DNA of 64,000 nucleotides from Lachnospiraceae bacterium (GCA_910576385.1 CAJTIR010000003.1:124001-188000); one strand, 5' to 3'; numbered from the stretch's first letter, positions 33,563 through 42,044 are shown. Notes: a model not told the origin generated them from the sequence alone. Numbers and translations are program-made.

Positions 33563-35526
33563 GTGGGAGACAGAAAAAGAAACCTGCAGCAGAGAAAAAA
33601 TCTGTGCTGTTGTCCGGAAAATTAAAAAGCATGATCTGGGAGAAAATGCCGCCTGTAGATACGAAACGTCTGGTAATGCTGAATATCCCCTATGGAATTG
33701 TGTTTTATCTGGTGGATAAATTAGCGTGGCTGTACCGCCATTGTGTAGGGGATTCCCTGATAGAAAAGTCGATGGCGCTGTTCTTAAATTTCCAACTGGC
33801 GTTTGAGAATCCGGTTCCGAGTATTCATGGGGGTGATCTGCTGGCCGGAGTAATCGGAGCTGTGGCAGTAAAGGTCATGGTATATCTGAAAGGCAAAAAT
33901 GCAAAGAAGTACCGGCAGGGAGTGGAGTATGGATCTGCAAGATGGGGAACGTCGAAAGACATTGCCCCATATATAGATCCGGTCTTTGAGAATAACATCC
34001 TTTTAACGCAGACGGAACGCCTTACCATGAACAGCAGGCCGAAGCAGCCAAAGTATGCCAGGAATAAAAATGTAATCATTATCGGAGGAAGTGGAAGCGG
34101 CAAGACACGGTTCTATGTGAAGCCGCAGCTCATGCAGATGACGCCGAATGTCAGCTATTGTGTCACTGATCCGAAAGGCACAATCCTGGTCGAATGTGGG
34201 GAGATGCTGAGGCGTGGCACACCGAAAATGAAAGACGGGAAAGCGGTACGGGATAAGGATGGAAAAGTTGTTTATGAACCGTATAAGATCAAGGTTTTAA
34301 ATACCATCAATTTCAACAAAAGTATGCATTACAATCCGTTCCGGTATATCCGCTCGGAGAAAGATATTTTGAAGCTGGTGAACACTATTATTGCAAATAC
34401 GAAGGGGGAAGGAGAAAAATCTTCCGAAGATTTCTGGACGAAAGCAGAGCGGCTTTTGTATTGTGCATTGATTGGCTACATCTATTATGAAGCGCCAGAG
34501 GAAGAACAGAACTTCTCTACGTTACTGGAGTTTATCAATGCTTCGGAGACGAGGGAGGACGATGAAGAATTTAAAAATGCTGTGGACGAACTGTTTGAGG
34601 AACTGGAACAGGAGAAGCCGGAACACTTTGCGGTACGGCAATATAAGAAATTCAAGCTTGCGGCGGGCAAAACCTCAAAAAGCATACTTATTTCGTGCGG
34701 AGCCAGATTAGCGCCATTTGACATTGCGGAACTGCGGGAGCTGACTTCTTATGATGAAATGGAACTGGATATGATCGGGGATCAGCGCACGGCAATGTTT
34801 ATTATCATCTCCGACACGGACGATACCTTCAATTTCCTTGTGGCAATCATGTATACCCAGCTATTTAATTTATTGTGTGACAGGGCGGACGATGTGCATG
34901 GCGGCAGGCTTCCTTACCATGTAAGGCTGTTGTTGGATGAGTTCAGCAATATCGGGCAGATCCCAAAGTTTGACAAGCTGATCGCAACGATAAGGAGCAG
35001 GGAAATATCAGCGTCTATTATTTTACAGTCGCAGAGCCAGTTGAAAACCATCTATAAAGATGCTGCCGAGACAATTTTAGGTAATTGCGACACCATGTTA
35101 TTCCTTGGGGGCAAGGAAGGCTCCACGTTAAAGGAGATTTCTGAAAATTTAGGGAAGGAGACGATAGATCTTTACAACACATCAGATACCCGTGGGCAGA
35201 GCCGTTCTTATGGATTAAATTATCAAAAAACAGGAAAAGAATTGATGAGCAGAGATGAGCTTGCCGTTATGGACGGGAATAAGTGCATCCTACAGCTGCG
35301 TGGGGTTCGCCCGTTCCTAAGTGACAAGTTCGATATTACCAGGCATAAGCGGTACAAGCAGTTGTCGGATTATGACAAGAAGAATGCCTTTGATGTGGAG
35401 GCGTATATGAAACACCAGTTAAAAATCAGGATGAAGGAGGAATTTGATCTATATGAAGTAGACGGAAGTGAGGAAACTGCAGAGGGAACAACGGAGCCAG
35501 CAGACGGGGATCGGCAGGGGGCATAG
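33559..35526 (+). CDS. VirD4/TraG-type coupling ATPase
   Basis: A 655-residue type IV coupling protein that links the relaxase-DNA complex to the mating channel. Hydrophobic segments near residues 35-55 and 90-110 anchor it. Walker A is GGSGSGKTRFYVKP near residue 176, and YCVTDPKGTILVECGEMLRR follows. The Walker B region LLLDEFSNIGQIPKFDKLI is near 457, and SIILQSQSQLKTIY near 490. The C-terminus is acidic, which often contacts the relaxosome. The start is TTG at 33559, overlapping the stop of the PcfB gene. Palindrome sites 4-7 begin 40 bases after its stop. Confidence 0.95.
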   Translation: MSGRQKKKPAAEKKSVLLSGKLKSMIWEKMPPVDTKRLVMLNIPYGIVFYLVDKLAWLYRHCVGDSLIEKSMALFLNFQLAFENPVPSIHGGDLLAGVIGAVAVKVMVYLKGKNAKKYRQGVEYGSARWGTSKDIAPYIDPVFENNILLTQTERLTMNSRPKQPKYARNKNVIIIGGSGSGKTRFYVKPQLMQMTPNVSYCVTDPKGTILVECGEMLRRGTPKMKDGKAVRDKDGKVVYEPYKIKVLNTINFNKSMHYNPFRYIRSEKDILKLVNTIIANTKGEGEKSSEDFWTKAERLLYCALIGYIYYEAPEEEQNFSTLLEFINASETREDDEEFKNAVDELFEELEQEKPEHFAVRQYKKFKLAAGKTSKSILISCGARLAPFDIAELRELTSYDEMELDMIGDQRTAMFIIISDTDDTFNFLVAIMYTQLFNLLCDRADDVHGGRLPYHVRLLLDEFSNIGQIPKFDKLIATIRSREISASIILQSQSQLKTIYKDAAETILGNCDTMLFLGGKEGSTLKEISENLGKETIDLYNTSDTRGQSRSYGLNYQKTGKELMSRDELAVMDGNKCILQLRGVRPFLSDKFDITRHKRYKQLSDYDKKNAFDVEAYMKHQLKIRMKEEFDLYEVDGSEETAEGTTEPADGDRQGA

Positions 35527-35565
35527 ACAGGGAAGCTATTCTTTTTGCTGTATGTCAGGCTTGAA

Positions 35566-35588
35566 CTTTGCGACACGATGTCGCAAAG
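35566..35588. promoter_or_regulatory. 23-bp palindrome site 4 (perfect)
   Basis: CTTTGCGACA and TGTCGCAAAG around CGA; first of the four-site cluster downstream of virD4. Confidence 0.88.
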
Positions 35589-35633
35589 TGGGTTCCATGC
35601 AGAAATATTCGTTTGAAACTTGGCAGAAGAAAA

Positions 35634-35656
35634 CTTTACGACACGATGTCGCAAGG
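35634..35656. promoter_or_regulatory. 23-bp palindrome site 5
   Basis: CTTTACGACA and TGTCGCAAGG around CGA, 68 bases after site 4. Confidence 0.82.
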
Positions 35657-35679
35657 TAGATTTTGAAGCATACAAAAAA

Positions 35680-35702
35680 GTTTACGACACGGTGTCGTAA
35701 AG
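35680..35702. promoter_or_regulatory. 23-bp palindrome site 6
   Basis: GTTTACGACA and TGTCGTAAAG around CGG. Both arms carry the same A/T change (TTTACGACA / TGTCGTAAA), a compensated pair that keeps the palindrome. Confidence 0.86.
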
Positions 35703-35746
35703 TGGATTTTGTAAGGCGCAGGTATGAAGCATATCCAGAAGAGAAA

Positions 35747-35769
35747 GTTTGCGACATCGTGTCGCAAAG
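35747..35769. promoter_or_regulatory. 23-bp palindrome site 7
   Basis: GTTTGCGACA and TGTCGCAAAG around TCG, 67 bases after site 6 and just before the small ORF at 35786. Confidence 0.86.
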
Positions 35770-35785
35770 TCAGAAAGGGGAGATA

Positions 35786-35911
35786 ATGGTTTTTACTATT
35801 AAGGCAGTAGGTCAGGAACATATCCTGCAGCCAATCCGGGCAGAGCCTATGATTGGGGAAAACAGCCCATTGCACAAAGAAAATAATACAACAATAAAAA
35901 AGAAAGGATAA
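35786..35911 (+). CDS. 41-residue ORF between virD4 and the pilin gene
   Basis: MVFTIKAVGQEHILQPI starts with AAAGGGGAG 3-4 bases upstream, somewhat close. It lies after the palindrome cluster and before a terminator. The product is short and polar with a Lys-rich end; no family recognised. It may be a real small ICE protein or chance. Confidence 0.4.
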   Translation: MVFTIKAVGQEHILQPIRAEPMIGENSPLHKENNTTIKKKG

Positions 35912-35929
35912 ACCAAATTGGAAAGGGCG

Positions 35930-35958
35930 AACCGTCAGGAGATACTGGCGGTTTTTTT
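35930..35958 (+). terminator. Terminator before the pilin-like gene
   Basis: ACCGTCAG / CTGGCGGT (one G-U pair) with a 6-nt loop and TTTTTTT. It splits the coupling-protein unit from the channel unit, so Maff2 must have its own promoter or depend on antitermination. Confidence 0.85.
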
Positions 35959-36012
35959 GTTTGTGCAAAACGGTAAAATCCGTGAAATTCTGATTTTGGT
36001 TTCAGGTATAAT

Positions 36013-36228
36013 ATGGCATTTTTTACATCAGCAATCGGAATCTTAAAAACATTGGTCGTGGCGATCGGAGCTGGGCTTGCAGTTTGGGGCGTGATTAACC
36101 TTCTGGAAGGTTATGGTAATGATAACCCTGGCGCAAAATCGCAAGGGATCAAGCAACTTATGGCCGGAGGTGGGGTTGTCCTCATTGGTACACAGTTGAT
36201 CCCTCTTCTTGGAAATCTGTTCAGCTAA
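36013..36228 (+). CDS. Maff2 family mobile-element protein (VirB2/pilin-like)
   Basis: A 71-residue hydrophobic protein: helix 1 AIGILKTLVVAIGAGLAVWG, loop with NDNPGAKSQGIKQL, helix 2 GGGVVLIGTQLIPLLGNLF. Size and two-helix form match the Maff2 family found before the VirB6-like gene in these ICEs, and resemble VirB2/TrbC pilins. It is probably the mating-channel pilin or a channel component. The ribosome site is weak (AGGT), and TATAAT lies directly before the ATG, too close to be its promoter. Confidence 0.85.
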   Translation: MAFFTSAIGILKTLVVAIGAGLAVWGVINLLEGYGNDNPGAKSQGIKQLMAGGGVVLIGTQLIPLLGNLFS

Positions 36229-36249
36229 TAAAGGAAAGGGGATTCATTC

Positions 36250-37122
36250 ATGTTCGATGGCATTTTTGAGGCAATCGAGGAGTGGATGAGGGAGCTTTTG
36301 ACCGGGATGGTAACGTCCAACCTGACGGAAATGTTTTCGGATGTAAATGAGAAAACCGGGGAGATTGCCGCACAGGTTGGACAGACGCCGCAGGGATGGA
36401 ACGGGAGTATTTTCAGCCTGATACAGAATCTTTCAAATTCGGTGATCGTGCCGATTGCAGGCATGATTATTACGTTTGTCCTTTGCTATGAGCTGATCTC
36501 CATGCTGACGGAGAAAAACAGTATGCATGAAATAGATACATGGATGTTTTTCAAGTATTTTTTCAAGATGTGGGTGGCTGTGTATCTGGTCAGCAATACT
36601 TTTACCATAGCGATGGCGGTCTTTGACGTGGGGCAGCATGTGGTGAGCGCCGCAGGCGGCGCCATCAACGCACAGACCGCCATCAACATAGATACCATGA
36701 TAGAGGCAATGGAAACGGCGATGGAATCTATGGAGATCGGGGAGCTTGTAGTGCTGGCCCTGGAAACCATGCTGGTCAGCCTGTGCATGAAGATTATGTC
36801 CGTGCTTATCACGGTGCTTCTGTATGGGCGTATGATAGAGATCTACCTTTACACTTCGGTTGCGCCAATCCCTTTTGCCACCTTCTCCAACCGGGAATGG
36901 GGGCAGGTGGGGAACAACTATTTCCGTGGGCTTCTGGCGCTTGGGTTCCAGGGGTTCTTTATGATGGTGTGCGTCGGCATTTATGCGGTGCTGGTGTCAA
37001 CCATTCAGATTTCAGACAACATGCACTCGGCGCTGTTCGGGGTGGCGGCATATACCGTAATCCTATGCTTCAGCCTGATGAAAACAAGCGGACTAAGCAA
37101 GGCAGTGTTCAATGCACATTAG
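36250..37122 (+). CDS. VirB6/TrbL-like channel membrane protein
   Basis: A 290-residue polytopic protein. After an amphipathic N-terminus (about 1-60) come five hydrophobic stretches at about 63-84, 98-122, 160-190, 222-250 and 259-277. The signature between them, LLYGRMIEIYLYTSVAPIPF followed by NREWGQVGNNYFRGLLALGF, is that of the TrbL/VirB6-like proteins of Tn1549/CTn elements. It should form part of the inner-membrane DNA channel with PrgI and VirB4. AAAGGGG lies about 9 bases before the start, and 21 bases separate it from the pilin-like gene. Confidence 0.9.
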   Translation: MFDGIFEAIEEWMRELLTGMVTSNLTEMFSDVNEKTGEIAAQVGQTPQGWNGSIFSLIQNLSNSVIVPIAGMIITFVLCYELISMLTEKNSMHEIDTWMFFKYFFKMWVAVYLVSNTFTIAMAVFDVGQHVVSAAGGAINAQTAINIDTMIEAMETAMESMEIGELVVLALETMLVSLCMKIMSVLITVLLYGRMIEIYLYTSVAPIPFATFSNREWGQVGNNYFRGLLALGFQGFFMMVCVGIYAVLVSTIQISDNMHSALFGVAAYTVILCFSLMKTSGLSKAVFNAH

Positions 37123-37142
37123 ACAGCAGGAAGGAGGATTTT

Positions 37143-38087
37143 TTGAAGATTGGACTGATAGACGTGGATTCCCATAACTGGCCGAACCTGTGTCTGATGA
37201 AGTTATCGGCTTACCATAAGGCGCAGGGAGATTCTGTGGAATGGTGGAAGCCCGAAGGCTGGTATGATGTGGTTTATAAAAGCAGGGTATTTACAGACAT
37301 ATATTCCAAAGATACATTTATGGTTGAAAACGCCGGGGAAGTAATCAGGGGCGGCACAGGCTATGGTTTGAAAGAAAATCTGCCGGATGCTGTCGAGCAT
37401 AGTTACCCGGATTACAGTTTATATCCGCAGTTTCCCGATACGGCGTATGGCTTTTTAAGCCGTGGATGCCCCCGGAACTGCGGATTTTGTATTGTCAGCG
37501 GCAAGGAAGGGAGAAGGAGTGTACAGGTCACTGATCTTTCTGAATTTTGGGACGGGCAGAAAGAGATAAAACTGATGGATGCGAACCTCCTGGCCTGCCC
37601 GGAACATGAAAAGCTGATACAGCAGCTTGCAGAAAGCCGTGCCTGGGTGGATTTCTCCCAGGGGCTGGACATCCGCCTGATAAACCCGGACAATGTTTCC
37701 CTGCTGAATCAAGTACGCACAAAGATGGTGCATTTTGCATGGGATAACCCGGACGAGGATCTGACAGGATATTTCCAGAGATTTTTGGAACTGACGGCAG
37801 TGAAGGATAAACGGAAGCGGCAGGTCTACGTGCTTACGAATTATGGGAGCAGCCATGAGCAGGATTTATACCGTGTGGAAACCTTGCGTGATATGGGATT
37901 TTCGCCATATGTGATGGTTTATGACCGTCCAAGTGCGCCGAAAATTACCCGTCAGCTTCAGCGCTGGGTGAACAACAAGCGGATATTTTATACAGTAAAG
38001 GATTTTGCGGATTATGCCGCAGGCAGGCAGGAAGGAGGCTGTTTAGATGGCATTTGTCAGTGTGCCGAAAGATTTGACGAAGATTAA
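37143..38087 (+). CDS. Radical SAM protein embedded in the transfer operon
   Basis: A 314-residue protein. The N-terminal domain (about 1-95; GLIDVDSHNWPNLCLMKLSA, HKAQGDSVEWWKPE) looks like a Rossmann/B12-binding-like domain without an obvious cobalamin His motif. The radical SAM motif is CPRNCGFC (Cys 109, 113, 116), ligating the 4Fe-4S cluster that cleaves S-adenosylmethionine. Later parts (FSQGLDIRLINPDNV, VLTNYGSSHEQD) fit the partial TIM barrel. No SPASM domain is present. The start is TTG 37143 with AAGGAGG 5 bases upstream. Its 3' end overlaps prgI by 41 bases. The substrate is unknown; it is not a standard secretion component. Confidence 0.88.
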   Translation: MKIGLIDVDSHNWPNLCLMKLSAYHKAQGDSVEWWKPEGWYDVVYKSRVFTDIYSKDTFMVENAGEVIRGGTGYGLKENLPDAVEHSYPDYSLYPQFPDTAYGFLSRGCPRNCGFCIVSGKEGRRSVQVTDLSEFWDGQKEIKLMDANLLACPEHEKLIQQLAESRAWVDFSQGLDIRLINPDNVSLLNQVRTKMVHFAWDNPDEDLTGYFQRFLELTAVKDKRKRQVYVLTNYGSSHEQDLYRVETLRDMGFSPYVMVYDRPSAPKITRQLQRWVNNKRIFYTVKDFADYAAGRQEGGCLDGICQCAERFDED

Positions 38088-38427
38088 GAATAAGGTGGTC
38101 TTAAACCTTACAAAGAGGCAGCTTGTCTGCCTTGTGGCTGCGGCGGCTGTAGGGCTGCCTTTTTATTTCCTCACGAAAAATTATATTGGGACAAGTAATG
38201 CGGCAACGGGAATGGTGCTTCTGATGCTCCCGGCTTTTTTGTTCGCCATGTATGAGAAAGACGGGATGCCGCTTGAGAAAGTTCTCTTCAATATCATCAA
38301 TGTGAAATTGAAAAAGCCGGCAGTCCGCCGGTATGAGATAAAAAATATCTATGAGATGGAGGAAAGAAAGACCGTGCCGAAACAGAAGAAAGGGGGAGGA
38401 AAGCATGGGAAGAAAAAGAGCAAATAG
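38047..38427 (+). CDS. PrgI family conjugation membrane protein
   Basis: A 126-residue protein that accompanies VirB4 in Gram-positive elements and plays the VirB3 role. VSVPKDLTKIKNKVVLNLTK leads into two membrane helices (QLVCLVAAAAVGLPFYFLT and AATGMVLLMLPAFLFAMYE), followed by MPLEKVLFNIINVKLKKP and a very basic tail. The ribosome site AAGGAGG lies inside the radical SAM gene. The virB4 start is 22 bases upstream of the prgI stop, so the two are coupled. Confidence 0.92.
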   Translation: MAFVSVPKDLTKIKNKVVLNLTKRQLVCLVAAAAVGLPFYFLTKNYIGTSNAATGMVLLMLPAFLFAMYEKDGMPLEKVLFNIINVKLKKPAVRRYEIKNIYEMEERKTVPKQKKGGGKHGKKKSK

Positions 38428-41182
38428 ACAGCCAGGAAGGGTGACGGGCAAGGAGGGTGCGATCCACCTGGATGACTGGCTGGATGGGCCGGAGGATGAT
38501 TATATAGATTTTGAGGACAATCCCGCTTATTCCGGGACGGGCGGCAGCATGGGAATAAACAGGAAGCTCACCCGCCGTGAGAAAAAAGCAATGGAAAAGG
38601 CTGCAAAGGAGGCAGAGAAGTTAAGGAAGATCCAGGAGGAAGCAGACCGGAAAGCAAAATTGAAAGCTGCCCGTGAAGCAGAAAAAGCGGCAAAGAGAGA
38701 GGCAGCAAGGCAGAAAGCGGAGAAAAAGAAAGGTGTTTCAAAGAAAAAAGCACATCCGGCATCGGCAGTACAAAAATATGGTACAAGAAATGCCGCAGTA
38801 CACAAAGGCCGGGATACAGCAAAAGAGAAAAAAACAAAGGAGAAACAGGTTTCCGCACAGCAGTCCATTCCCTACCGGGAGATGGCAAAGGACGGGATCT
38901 GCCGGGTGCAGGATAAATATTATTCCAAGACCATCCGGTTCTATGATATTAATTATCAGTTGGCACAGAATGAGGATAAAAATGCCATTTTTGAAAATTG
39001 GTGCGATTTCCTTAATTATTTTGACAGTACCATACATTTCCAGTTATCTTTTGTGAACCATCACAGCAACATGAAGGAGTTTGAATCCATTATCCAGATC
39101 AAGCCGCAGAATGATGATTTTGACGATGTGCGGATGGAGTATGCACAGATGCTGAAAAACCAACTTGCGAAAGGTAATAATGGGCTTGTGCGTACCAAAT
39201 ACATCACATTCGGGATTGAAGCTGACAACATCCGGGAGGCAAAGCCGAAGCTGGAACGGATTGAAGCGGATATCCTGAACAACTTTAAGGTGCTTGGCGT
39301 ATCTGCTTATCCCTTAAATGGAGAGGAACGCCTGCAGGTGCTGTATGAAACCTTTAACCCGGATGACAAGACACCGTTTCAGTTTTCTTATGATAGTGTG
39401 CTGCGTACCGGGATGGGGACGAAGGATTTCATTGCGCCCACCAGTTTTGTGTTTAAGAATGGGAAGGACTTCCAGATGGGGGATACCCTTGGGGCGGCAT
39501 CCTACTTACAGATACTGGCCCCGGAGCTGACGGACAAGATGCTTGCGGAGTTCCTGGATATGGACAGGAACCTGATGGTGAATCTGCATATCCAGTCCTT
39601 AGACCAGATGAAGGCAATCAAGCTGGTGAAAAGCAAGGTAACGGACATTAACCGGATGAAAATCGAGGAGCAGAAGAAGGCGGTACGATCAGGGTACGAT
39701 ATGGACATCATCCCCTCTGACCTCAATACCTACGGAGGGGAAGCGAAGCGGCTGTTGGAAGATCTGCAGTCCAGGAATGAGCGGATGTTCCTTGTAACGG
39801 TGCTGTTCTTAAACACGGCAAAGACAAAACAGGATCTGGACAACGCCGTATTCCAGACGGCGGGTATTGCACAGAAATACAATTGCTCATTACGCCGATT
39901 AGATTATATGCAGGAGCAGGGGTTGATGAGCAGCGTCCCATTGGGATTGAATCTAATCCCTATCAAACGTGCGCTTACTACCACATCCACGGCAATTTTT
40001 GTCCCGTTCACCACGCAGGAATTATTTATGGCGGGGGAATCGTTGTATTACGGCTTAAATGCGCTGAGCAACAACATGATCATGGTAGACCGGAAGAAAC
40101 TGAAAAACCCGAATGGATTGATACTTGGTACGCCCGGATCTGGAAAATCTTTTTCAGCGAAACGGGAAATTACCAATGCTTTCTTTGCCACCCAGGACGA
40201 CATCATTATTGGAGATCCAGAGGGCGAGTATTATCCACTTGTCCATGCGTTAGGCGGGCAGGTGATCCATATTTCAGCCACAAGCCGGGACTATATTAAT
40301 CCGATGGACATCAATATGGACTATTCGGATGATGATAACCCACTAGGCGTAAAGAGTGATTTTATCTTATCCTTGTGTGAGCTGATCATGGGGGCAAGGA
40401 ACGGCATTGAAGCGGAGGAAAAATCGGTGATTGACCGCTGTCTGCCAATCGTGTACCAGAAATATTTTGGGAATCCGATTCCAGAGAATATGCCGGTACT
40501 TGGGGATCTGTACCAATGCCTCCGGGATCAGAAGGAAATGCAGGCACAGCGGATTGCAACAGCGCTTGAAATCTATGTGAACGGTTCCCTGAAAGTATTC
40601 AACCATAGGACAAACGTGGAATTGGAGAACCGTATCATCTGCTTTGACATTAAGGACTTGGGGAAACAGTTGAAGAAGCTGGGGATGCTCATTGTCCAGG
40701 ATCAGGTGTGGAACCGGGTGACGGTCAACCGTGCTGCACGAAAATCCACCAGATACTATGTTGACGAATTCCATCTGCTTTTAAAAGAAGAACAGACGGC
40801 GGCTTATTCAGTGGAGATCTGGAAGCGTTTTAGGAAATGGGGCGGCATTCCGACGGGAATAACACAGAACATAAAAGATTTGCTGTCAAGCCGGGAAATT
40901 GAGAACATTTTTGAAAACTCGGACTTTATTTATATGTTGAACCAGGCGGCGGGGGACAGGCAGATACTGGCGAAGCAGCTCAATATTTCCCCACATCAGT
41001 TATCTTATGTGACGAACAGTGGAGAAGGTGAAGGACTGATTTTTTACGGGAGTACCATAATCCCTTTTAAAGATAAATTCGATAAGTCGTTACGCCTCTA
41101 TGCTTTGATGACAACAAAATTGTCGGATTTGGAGGAAAGCCGGGAAAAACGGCCTGCCAGAGATCAGAAAGGCGAAGCATGA
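38405..41182 (+). CDS. VirB4-type conjugation ATPase
   Basis: A 925-residue ATPase that powers the mating channel at the inner membrane. An unusual Lys/Ala/Glu-rich helical extension covers about 45-155. The VirB4 N-terminal domain follows (YREMAKDGICRVQDKYYSKT onward). The C-terminal motor has Walker A LGTPGSGKSFSAKRE near 576, IIGDPEGEYYPLV near 600, Walker B YYVDEFHLLLKEEQT near 784, and GITQNIKDLLSSREIENIFE with QAAGDRQILAKQL after it. The start at 38405 (MGRKRANRQ) has GGGGGAGGAAAGC upstream; the earlier in-frame codon lies inside prgI. It overlaps the sortase by 4 bases. Confidence 0.94.
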   Translation: MGRKRANRQPGRVTGKEGAIHLDDWLDGPEDDYIDFEDNPAYSGTGGSMGINRKLTRREKKAMEKAAKEAEKLRKIQEEADRKAKLKAAREAEKAAKREAARQKAEKKKGVSKKKAHPASAVQKYGTRNAAVHKGRDTAKEKKTKEKQVSAQQSIPYREMAKDGICRVQDKYYSKTIRFYDINYQLAQNEDKNAIFENWCDFLNYFDSTIHFQLSFVNHHSNMKEFESIIQIKPQNDDFDDVRMEYAQMLKNQLAKGNNGLVRTKYITFGIEADNIREAKPKLERIEADILNNFKVLGVSAYPLNGEERLQVLYETFNPDDKTPFQFSYDSVLRTGMGTKDFIAPTSFVFKNGKDFQMGDTLGAASYLQILAPELTDKMLAEFLDMDRNLMVNLHIQSLDQMKAIKLVKSKVTDINRMKIEEQKKAVRSGYDMDIIPSDLNTYGGEAKRLLEDLQSRNERMFLVTVLFLNTAKTKQDLDNAVFQTAGIAQKYNCSLRRLDYMQEQGLMSSVPLGLNLIPIKRALTTTSTAIFVPFTTQELFMAGESLYYGLNALSNNMIMVDRKKLKNPNGLILGTPGSGKSFSAKREITNAFFATQDDIIIGDPEGEYYPLVHALGGQVIHISATSRDYINPMDINMDYSDDDNPLGVKSDFILSLCELIMGARNGIEAEEKSVIDRCLPIVYQKYFGNPIPENMPVLGDLYQCLRDQKEMQAQRIATALEIYVNGSLKVFNHRTNVELENRIICFDIKDLGKQLKKLGMLIVQDQVWNRVTVNRAARKSTRYYVDEFHLLLKEEQTAAYSVEIWKRFRKWGGIPTGITQNIKDLLSSREIENIFENSDFIYMLNQAAGDRQILAKQLNISPHQLSYVTNSGEGEGLIFYGSTIIPFKDKFDKSLRLYALMTTKLSDLEESREKRPARDQKGEA

Positions 41183-41973
41183 AACAATGGATTGCAAGAA
41201 AAATATTGCTCTGCTCCCTGCTCCTGCTAAGCATCAGTGGGTATTTTCTCGCAGATATGCTTATGCAGGAGAGGAAGGATGATGCATTGCAAGAGCAGTT
41301 GAAAGAAATATATGAAAAGTCTGGCAATGGGGAGACGGAAGGGTTATCAGAGGAAGAAACAAATGATGGAGGTAGGGATACCGGGGGAGATTCTTCTCCG
41401 GTTCATCCGGGCCTGCTTGCGCTGCACAGGGAAAATCCAGATTGTATCGGATGGATTCAGATAGAGGGTACAGTGATTGATTATCCGGTTATGTACCGTC
41501 CATCGGAAGAAAACTATTATCTCCATCGGGATTTTAATGGGGAGTATTCTGCAAACGGCTGTCTGTTTCTTTCCGAGCTGTGCAATCCAGCTACAAGTGA
41601 TAACTTGATTATCTACGGACACCATATGAACAGCGGGAAGATGTTTGCGGCACTGGAACAGTACAAGGACAGCGCATTTTATCTGGAACATCCATTGATT
41701 TCCTATGACACATTGCATGGCAGTGAAACGTATCAGGTTTTCGCTGTATTCTGTACGCCGGTATATACAGGAAATGATTTTCCCTATTATACATTTACAA
41801 AGGCGGAGGATGCGGCAGATTATCGGGAATATATCAAAGAAGTTAAGGAACGTGCGTTGTACGATACAGGAATTTCAGCAGTTTTCGGGGATAAGCTGCT
41901 GACGTTATCCACCTGTGAGTATTCCCAGAGGAACGGAAGGGTTGTGGTAATGGCGAAAAAAATCAGCCAGTAA
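41179..41973 (+). CDS. Class B sortase
   Basis: A 264-residue membrane transpeptidase. The N-terminal anchor (KILLCSLLLLSISGYFLADML) is followed by an acidic linker and the sortase barrel: GWIQIEGTVIDYPVMY, NYYLHRDFNGEYSANGCLFL, the catalytic His in IIYGHHMNSGKMF near 155, the catalytic Cys in LTLSTCEYSQRNGRVVVMA near 245, and the conserved Arg after it. These are class B features. It probably anchors the element's surface protein (26421, TPKTG motif) or a transfer component to the wall. ATGA overlap with virB4 makes it part of the operon. Confidence 0.92.
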   Translation: MKQWIARKILLCSLLLLSISGYFLADMLMQERKDDALQEQLKEIYEKSGNGETEGLSEEETNDGGRDTGGDSSPVHPGLLALHRENPDCIGWIQIEGTVIDYPVMYRPSEENYYLHRDFNGEYSANGCLFLSELCNPATSDNLIIYGHHMNSGKMFAALEQYKDSAFYLEHPLISYDTLHGSETYQVFAVFCTPVYTGNDFPYYTFTKAEDAADYREYIKEVKERALYDTGISAVFGDKLLTLSTCEYSQRNGRVVVMAKKISQ

Positions 41974-41997
41974 GAAACAGATTGGTAGATCCTGATA

Positions 41998-42020
41998 CTT
42001 TGCGACACCGTGTCGCAAAC
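41998..42020. promoter_or_regulatory. 23-bp palindrome site 8
   Basis: CTTTGCGACA and TGTCGCAAAC around CCG, in the short gap between the sortase stop and the NlpC/P60 gene start at 42045. Confidence 0.86.
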
Positions 42021-42044
42021 TTGGATGGTGAAAGGAACAGCGAT

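Noticed and set aside
35591-35757. Short frames running through the palindromes (peptides like LRHDVAR or TRCRKV)
   Set aside because: They arise because the palindrome is open in several frames, and they lack ribosome sites.
36005-36016. TATAAT just before the Maff2 start as a promoter
   Set aside because: Transcription would start inside the gene, and no fitting -35 element is seen.
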